A stretch of 36,257 nt of DNA, from NCBI GenBank assembly GCA_934524985.1, contig CAKSYT010000017.1, forward strand, positions 1 to 36,257. Reading direction: 5' to 3'. The notes below the pieces were generated by a model that saw only the letters and a list, made by a program, of their open reading frames with translations, ran no database searches and was not told the DNA's origin. The stretch's first letter is position 1, and each line of letters opens with the position of its first letter. This stretch comes from an uncultured Faecalibacterium sp. GTDB lineage: Bacteria; Bacillota; Clostridia; Oscillospirales; Ruminococcaceae. The translations under genes and the position numbers were made by a program. Of the stretch, positions 32,275 through 36,257 are shown in pieces.

Positions 32275-33693
32275 ATGAAGATCCTGTATGCTGCTTCGGA
32301 AGCCAATCCCTTTGCCAAATCCGGCGGTCTGGCCGATGTGGCAGGTGCCCTGCCCAAAGCGCTGGTCAAGGACGGCGTGGACGCCCGCGTCATCATGCCC
32401 CTGTACGGCGATTTGAAGTTCCGCGATAAGCTGGAATATGTTACCAACTACTCCGTGCCTGTGGGCTGGCGCAGCCAGTACTGCGGCCTGTTCAAGGCCG
32501 ATGTGGACGGCGTGACCTACTACTTCCTCGACAACGAGTATTACTTCAAGCGCCGTGGTCTGTACGGCTTTTACGATGACGGCGAGCGTTTCGCCTTCTT
32601 CTCCCGCGCGGTGCTGGAGACTTTGTTCTACATCGACTTCACCCCCGATATCATCAACTGCAACGACTGGCAGACCGCTCTGGTGCCGGTGTACCTGAAC
32701 CTGTACTATCGTCATCTGGACAAGTTCAACCGCATCAAGACCGTGTTCACCATCCACAACATTGCCTATCAGGGCAAGTACGGCACCGATATTCTGGAGG
32801 ACACCTGCGGCATCGGCCACCGGGACCAGCATATCGTGGAGTACGACGGCTGCGCCAACTTCATGAAGGGCGCTTTCGAGACCGCCGACAAGATCACCAC
32901 CGTCAGCCCCACCTACGCACAGGAGATTTTGGACCCGTGGTTCAGCTACGGTCTGGACGCTCTGCTGCGCGAGAAGCAGTACAAGCTGTGCGGCATCCTG
33001 AACGGCATCGACATGGACGCCAACGACCCCGCTACCGACAAGAACATCCCCTTCAATTACAGCATCAAGACCTTCGAGACCGGCAAGGCCAAGTGCAAGG
33101 AAGCTTTGCAGGACAAGTTCGGTCTGAATAAAGACGGCAGCCCCGTCTTTGGCATGGTCAGCCGCATGGTTGGCATGAAGGGCTTTGACCTTGTGCAGAG
33201 CATCGCCGACGGTCTGGTGGACCGCGGCATCCAGCTGGTCATTCTGGGCAGCGGCGAGGCCCAGTACGAGAACTTTTTCTCCGACCTGTGCGCCCGTCAC
33301 CCGGGCCGCGTAGGCACCTACATCGGCTTCGAGCCCAAGCTCTCGCAGGAGATCTACGCCGGTGCAGACGCCTTCATCATGCCCTCCAAGAGCGAGCCCT
33401 GCGGTCTGGCACAGATGGTGGCCTGCCGCTACGGCACACCTCCCATTGTCCGCGAGACCGGCGGTCTGCGCGACTCCATCCACGACAGCACCATGGGTGA
33501 CGGCAACGGCTTTACCTTTGCCGGTTACAACGCCCACGAGCTGTATGTGGCCTGCTGCAACGCACAGGATGCCTACAACAACAAGGAAAACTGGAAGAAC
33601 CTCGTGCGTCACTGCATGGAGTGCGATTTCAGCTGGGACGTTTCCGCCAAGAGCTACGAGGGTCTGTATAACGAGACCGCAAACCTCTGGTAA
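32275..33693 (+). CDS. glgA: glycogen synthase (ADP-glucose type)
   Basis: GlgA extends alpha-1,4-glucan chains with ADP-glucose. The 472-residue protein is a GT5 enzyme with the N-terminal KSGGLADVAGALPKAL (15-30), whose lysine and glycines bind ADP-glucose. The C-terminal nucleotide-binding region shows PSKSEPCGLAQMVACRYGT and IVRETGGLRDSI. ATG 32275 is chosen because AAGGAG lies eight bases upstream and the canonical MKILYAASE start follows. It is the last gene of the glycogen operon and is followed by a strong terminator. Confidence 0.96.
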   Translation: MKILYAASEANPFAKSGGLADVAGALPKALVKDGVDARVIMPLYGDLKFRDKLEYVTNYSVPVGWRSQYCGLFKADVDGVTYYFLDNEYYFKRRGLYGFYDDGERFAFFSRAVLETLFYIDFTPDIINCNDWQTALVPVYLNLYYRHLDKFNRIKTVFTIHNIAYQGKYGTDILEDTCGIGHRDQHIVEYDGCANFMKGAFETADKITTVSPTYAQEILDPWFSYGLDALLREKQYKLCGILNGIDMDANDPATDKNIPFNYSIKTFETGKAKCKEALQDKFGLNKDGSPVFGMVSRMVGMKGFDLVQSIADGLVDRGIQLVILGSGEAQYENFFSDLCARHPGRVGTYIGFEPKLSQEIYAGADAFIMPSKSEPCGLAQMVACRYGTPPIVRETGGLRDSIHDSTMGDGNGFTFAGYNAHELYVACCNAQDAYNNKENWKNLVRHCMECDFSWDVSAKSYEGLYNETANLW

Positions 33694-33718
33694 GCGCCTG
33701 AATCCAAAAGCACCCGCC

Positions 33719-33752
33719 GGGGCTGCCGCACATTTGTGCGGCAGCCCCTTTT
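33719..33752 (+). terminator. intrinsic terminator of the glycogen operon
   Basis: A perfect 13-base stem, GGGGCTGCCGCAC (33719-33731) with GTGCGGCAGCCCC (33736-33748), then TTTT. Confidence 0.85.
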
Positions 33753-34440
33753 GCGTAGGACGATTTGGAATGCGCTCCGCGTTGCTCTGCGCATCATCAG
33801 AGGAAGGATTATTTTTATTTGTAGTTTCGAAACGCCTGCGGGCGTTTCGAAACTACTTTTTCACGGGAGGGGTCGTAACGAAAAACGGCAGCCGCTGCGC
33901 CGCTTTCTGCGAAAGCACGGCGCGGCGGGGGGAAACTTTCTGACTGCTTTTAGCTGGAAAACCCTCTCAGTCATCGCTGCGCGATGCCAGCTCCCCCGAA
34001 AGGGGGAGCTTTATTTGTACTGACCGGTAGATGGCAAAAAGCTCCCCCTTCGGGGGAGCTGGACGCGACCAGCGGGAGCGGACTGAGAGGGTTTTCCAGC
34101 TAAAGGCCAGCTAAGTCTTTCCGCTGCGCGACTGTTTCCGTAGGAAACCAGCGCAGCAGCTGCCGTTTTCCTCTGGGGCTCTTCCGGTGAAAAGGGAATC
34201 CCGGAGCGTCCGCAGACGCTCCGGGATTCCGAAATTATAAATCTTTTTCCTTAAACTATGCGCAGAGCAACGCGGAGCGCATTTAAAATCGTTCCTCGCC
34301 GGGGAGCCGGCCTTTCACCGTTTTTTACACTCTGCACAAACTTTTCTGCAAAGTTTGTGCAATGATGTGCCCGCAGGCGCACAATGTGTGTTATAGGCGC
34401 ACATTTATGGAATTAGTCTTAACAAACTATGAAATTTTAC
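33753..34440. repeat. nested inverted-repeat region, no genes
   Basis: About 690 bases without a plausible gene. An outer inverted pair of about 37 bases lies at 33758-33794 and 34258-34294 (core ATGCGCTCCGCGTTGCTCTG). A perfect 24-base inverted pair lies at 33949-33972 and 34081-34104 (core TTTAGCTGGAAAACCCTCTC). Between these are two copies of an AGCTCCCCC...GGGGGAGCT hairpin near 33991-34012 and 34040-34060. Other palindromes are 33821-33856 (16-base arms, TGCG loop), 34195-34230 (16-base arms, CGCA loop) and 34333-34361 (TGCACAAACTTT with its complement). Confidence 0.8.
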
Positions 34441-34461
34441 TATATTTCGGTGGAGAATTGA

Positions 34462-34490
34462 TTGCAATATCCGACGCTTTGAAGTATACT
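34462..34490 (+). promoter_or_regulatory. promoter of the ATP synthase operon
   Basis: TTGCAA (34462-34467) and TATACT (34485-34490) are separated by 17 bases, the best promoter before the atp genes. Confidence 0.65.
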
Positions 34491-34584
34491 GAGGGCATAG
34501 ACTTTTTGGCTGTCTGTCCGTCTCTGGCATTTTTTCCAAATGCTGGAATGCGGGCAGCACCCGCAGAAAGGAGCGGCACAGAGC

Positions 34585-34845
34585 TTGAAGGGCTGGTATA
34601 AAGCTTTAGAGGATCTGGTCTGGCTGACCCAGCTGGGGCTGAATATGCTGCTGCCGCTGGTGCTCTGCCTTGCCGGATGCTGGTGGGCTGTGGAGCACTG
34701 GGGCTGGCCGGAATGGCTGTTTTTGCCCGCTGTGGGGCTGGGGCTTGCCGCCGGGGCGCAGAACTTCTGGGTGTTCTGCAAGGAACGGCTGGAGCGCTCC
34801 AAACACGAAAAAAATCATCGGGTGGGCTTTAACTCCCACCAGTAA
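34585..34845 (+). CDS. small membrane protein at the head of the atp operon (AtpZ-like)
   Basis: This 86-residue protein has two hydrophobic helices (LNMLLPLVLCLAGCWWAV and WLFLPAVGLGLAAGAQNFWV) and a basic C-terminus (KERLERSKHEKNHR). The hairpin topology and position first in the ATP synthase operon match AtpZ/AtpI-type accessory proteins thought to help assembly or ion supply (family knowledge). The TTG at 34585 is preferred because AAAGGAG lies 11 bases upstream; an in-frame ATG at 34540 has no ribosome site. The next gene follows after 15 bases. Confidence 0.7.
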   Translation: MKGWYKALEDLVWLTQLGLNMLLPLVLCLAGCWWAVEHWGWPEWLFLPAVGLGLAAGAQNFWVFCKERLERSKHEKNHRVGFNSHQ

Positions 34846-34860
34846 TGGAGGTCCGTTTTT

Positions 34861-35364
34861 ATGAAATTGCAGCCGGAATCCAAAAAGGAGCTGCTGCGCA
34901 TCGCCTGCGGCGTGTCTCTGTGCACCGCCGTGATGTGGGTGGTGTTTGCAGCGCTGCATCTGGTGGGCTGGGTAGCCTTTGACTACCGGGTGCTGCTGGG
35001 CGGCATCATCGGCGCACTGGTGGCCATCGGCAACTTTGCCGGCATCTGCTTTGTGGTGCAGAAGGTCATTGACGAGCCGGACGAAAAAAAGCGTAAAGCG
35101 CAGCTGCAGGTATCCTATAATACAAGGATGCTGCTGCAGGCGCTGTGGATCATCATAGCCATTGCAGCTCCGTGTTTCCAGGCGTTTGCAGGCGTTCTGC
35201 CGCTGCTGTTCCCCAGAGTTACGATCTATTATCTCCAGATAACCGGGAAGTACAAGCCGCTCACACCTCCGCAGGAGCCGGTGGACATCGCTGTGGAAGA
35301 TGACCCCGCCCCCGCCGAGACGTCTGCGGTGCAGCCCCGTGACGAAGGGGGTGAACAAGAATAA
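34861..35364 (+). CDS. ATP synthase subunit I-like protein
   Basis: This 167-residue protein has four hydrophobic segments: about 12-34 (ACGVSLCTAVMWVVFAALHL), 42-66 (RVLLGGIIGALVAIGNFAGI), 88-105 and 107-125. The tail is acidic and Pro/Ala-rich. Immediately preceding atpB, this fits AtpI, an assembly helper of the c-ring (family knowledge). The stop is directly followed by the atpB start without a gap. The acidic tail of about 40 residues is longer than expected and may be disordered. Confidence 0.78.
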   Translation: MKLQPESKKELLRIACGVSLCTAVMWVVFAALHLVGWVAFDYRVLLGGIIGALVAIGNFAGICFVVQKVIDEPDEKKRKAQLQVSYNTRMLLQALWIIIAIAAPCFQAFAGVLPLLFPRVTIYYLQITGKYKPLTPPQEPVDIAVEDDPAPAETSAVQPRDEGGEQE

Positions 35365-36108
35365 ATGGAACTGAACGGCGCAAAGATCCTGTATACCATC
35401 CACACCAATATCCCCCTGCTGGGTGATTTCAAGCTCACCCAGACCCTGGTAAGCACTTGGATCGTCATGGCGCTGCTCTCGGGTTTTGCCATCTGGCTGG
35501 GGCACGACCTCAAGCTGGAAAATGTGTCCAAACGACAGGCCGCAGCCGAGTTCATCGTAACGCGGCTGGAACAGTTCGTGCACGACAACATGGGCTTCCA
35601 CTTCGATCAGTATATCCCCCTCATCGGTGCTATTTTTGCACTGAGCGTCGGGTGCAACCTGATCAGCGTTGTCGGCCTGTGGAGCCCCACGGCCGACCTG
35701 AACACCGAGGCAGCGTGGGCCATCGTGGTGTTTGTTCTGATCATGTACTACAAGATCAAGACGAACGGCATTCTGACCTACCTCAAGGGTCTGCTCGATC
35801 CGATCTTTATCATGGCACCCATCAATGTGCTGTCGGAGATCTCTACCCCTGTCAGCATGGCGTTCCGTCACTTCGGCAACATCCTGTCCGGTACGGTCAT
35901 CTCCACACTGCTGTACTGGGCACTGGCAAGCCTGAGCCACGTCATCTTTGGCTGGCTGCCGGGCTTCCTGAGTCAGATCCAGCTGTTCCAGATCGGCATC
36001 CCGGCCTTTACCGGTTTGTATTTCGACTGGTTCGGCGGCTGCATTCAGGCGTTCATCTTCTGTACCCTGACCGCAATCTTCATCAAACGTGCTGCCGGTG
36101 AAGAATAA
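35365..36108 (+). CDS. atpB: F1Fo ATP synthase subunit a
   Basis: Subunit a forms the proton (or sodium) half-channels next to the c-ring. The 247-residue membrane protein contains the essential arginine in STPVSMAFRHFGNILSG (about 165-181) and the typical late helices (IPAFTGLYFDWFGGCIQAFI). The start is ATG directly after the preceding stop, with GGGGGTGA about ten bases upstream. It is followed by atpE after 51 bases, the standard order. Confidence 0.95.
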   Translation: MELNGAKILYTIHTNIPLLGDFKLTQTLVSTWIVMALLSGFAIWLGHDLKLENVSKRQAAAEFIVTRLEQFVHDNMGFHFDQYIPLIGAIFALSVGCNLISVVGLWSPTADLNTEAAWAIVVFVLIMYYKIKTNGILTYLKGLLDPIFIMAPINVLSEISTPVSMAFRHFGNILSGTVISTLLYWALASLSHVIFGWLPGFLSQIQLFQIGIPAFTGLYFDWFGGCIQAFIFCTLTAIFIKRAAGEE

Positions 36109-36159
36109 TCTTTCCCGGCATCCCCCAAAACACAAACACATTTTAGGAGGACAAATCTT

Positions 36160-36257
36160 ATGACTGATTTCCAGTATCTGGCTCGTGGTATCGCTCTGGC
36201 AGGCTGCGGCATCGGCGCAGGCTGCGCACTGATCGCAGGTATCGGCCCCGGTATCGG
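36160..36257 (+). CDS. atpE: F1Fo ATP synthase subunit c, N-terminal part (3' end outside window)
   Basis: Only the first 32 codons are present (MTDFQYLARGIALAGCGIGA and on). The sequence is the glycine/alanine-rich first helix of the c-subunit hairpin. TAGGAGG lies nine bases upstream of the ATG. The ion-binding glutamate in helix 2 lies beyond the window, so proton or sodium specificity cannot be judged. Confidence 0.9.
   Translation, partial: MTDFQYLARGIALAGCGIGAGCALIAGIGPGI

Noticed and set aside
1..36257. CRISPR arrays
   Set aside because: No regularly spaced direct repeats were seen; the repeats present are dispersed palindromes.

Overview
The window looks like a chromosomal segment of a gut Clostridia species of the Faecalibacterium/Ruminococcaceae type. 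The evidence is the moderately high GC host genes, the Firmicutes-style Shine-Dalgarno sites, the glgB-glgC-glgD-glgA and atpI-atpB-atpE gene orders, and the intergenic palindromes. The genus is inferred from gene style, not proven. The window starts inside an ABC-transporter permease gene and ends inside atpE.

Region 1 (1-7.6 kb) is accessory DNA. An ABC permease/ATPase pair has a duplicated 3' end. After a long gene-free stretch with a candidate oriT comes a mobilization operon: a MobC-like accessory protein, a relaxase, a ParB-like protein and a small hypothetical protein whose tail runs into a terminator. On the opposite strand and visibly AT-rich lies a compact retron: a strong promoter, a structured RNA leader that can be folded as msr-msd, a 70-residue single-membrane-span protein, and a retron-type reverse transcriptase with the NAxxH, YVDD and VTG motifs. 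This island abuts the 3' end of tRNA-Val(GAC), a type of site often used by integrating elements. No integrase is visible.

Region 2 (7.6-19.3 kb) is core-like. A TetR regulator diverges from an MMPL/RND transporter and a secreted partner protein rich in QL/DG repeats, with two matching operator-like palindromes flanking the transporter promoter. Next come a RelB/DinJ-YoeB toxin-antitoxin pair, murC, and coaBC divergent from coaX. A Gfo/Idh/MocA oxidoreductase and an ECF S component follow. CoaX and CoaBC both belong to coenzyme A synthesis, so the S component may import pantothenate.

Region 3 (19.3-25.1 kb) is an isolated phage-type cassette on the minus strand: tail-fibre-like protein, small protein, collagen-like/SGNH protein, M15 peptidase, XhlA-like membrane protein and SPP1-type holin. 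Capsid, packaging, replication and integration genes are absent.

Region 4 (25.4-36.3 kb) has a G5/3D-domain cell-wall protein with a long structured leader, then a repeat island, then the glycogen-synthesis operon. GlgB carries a 124-residue lysine/alanine-rich tail resembling histone H1. An intergenic region of nested inverted repeats precedes the start of the F1Fo ATP synthase operon.

The most promising candidate for an undescribed system is the retron with its very small membrane protein.
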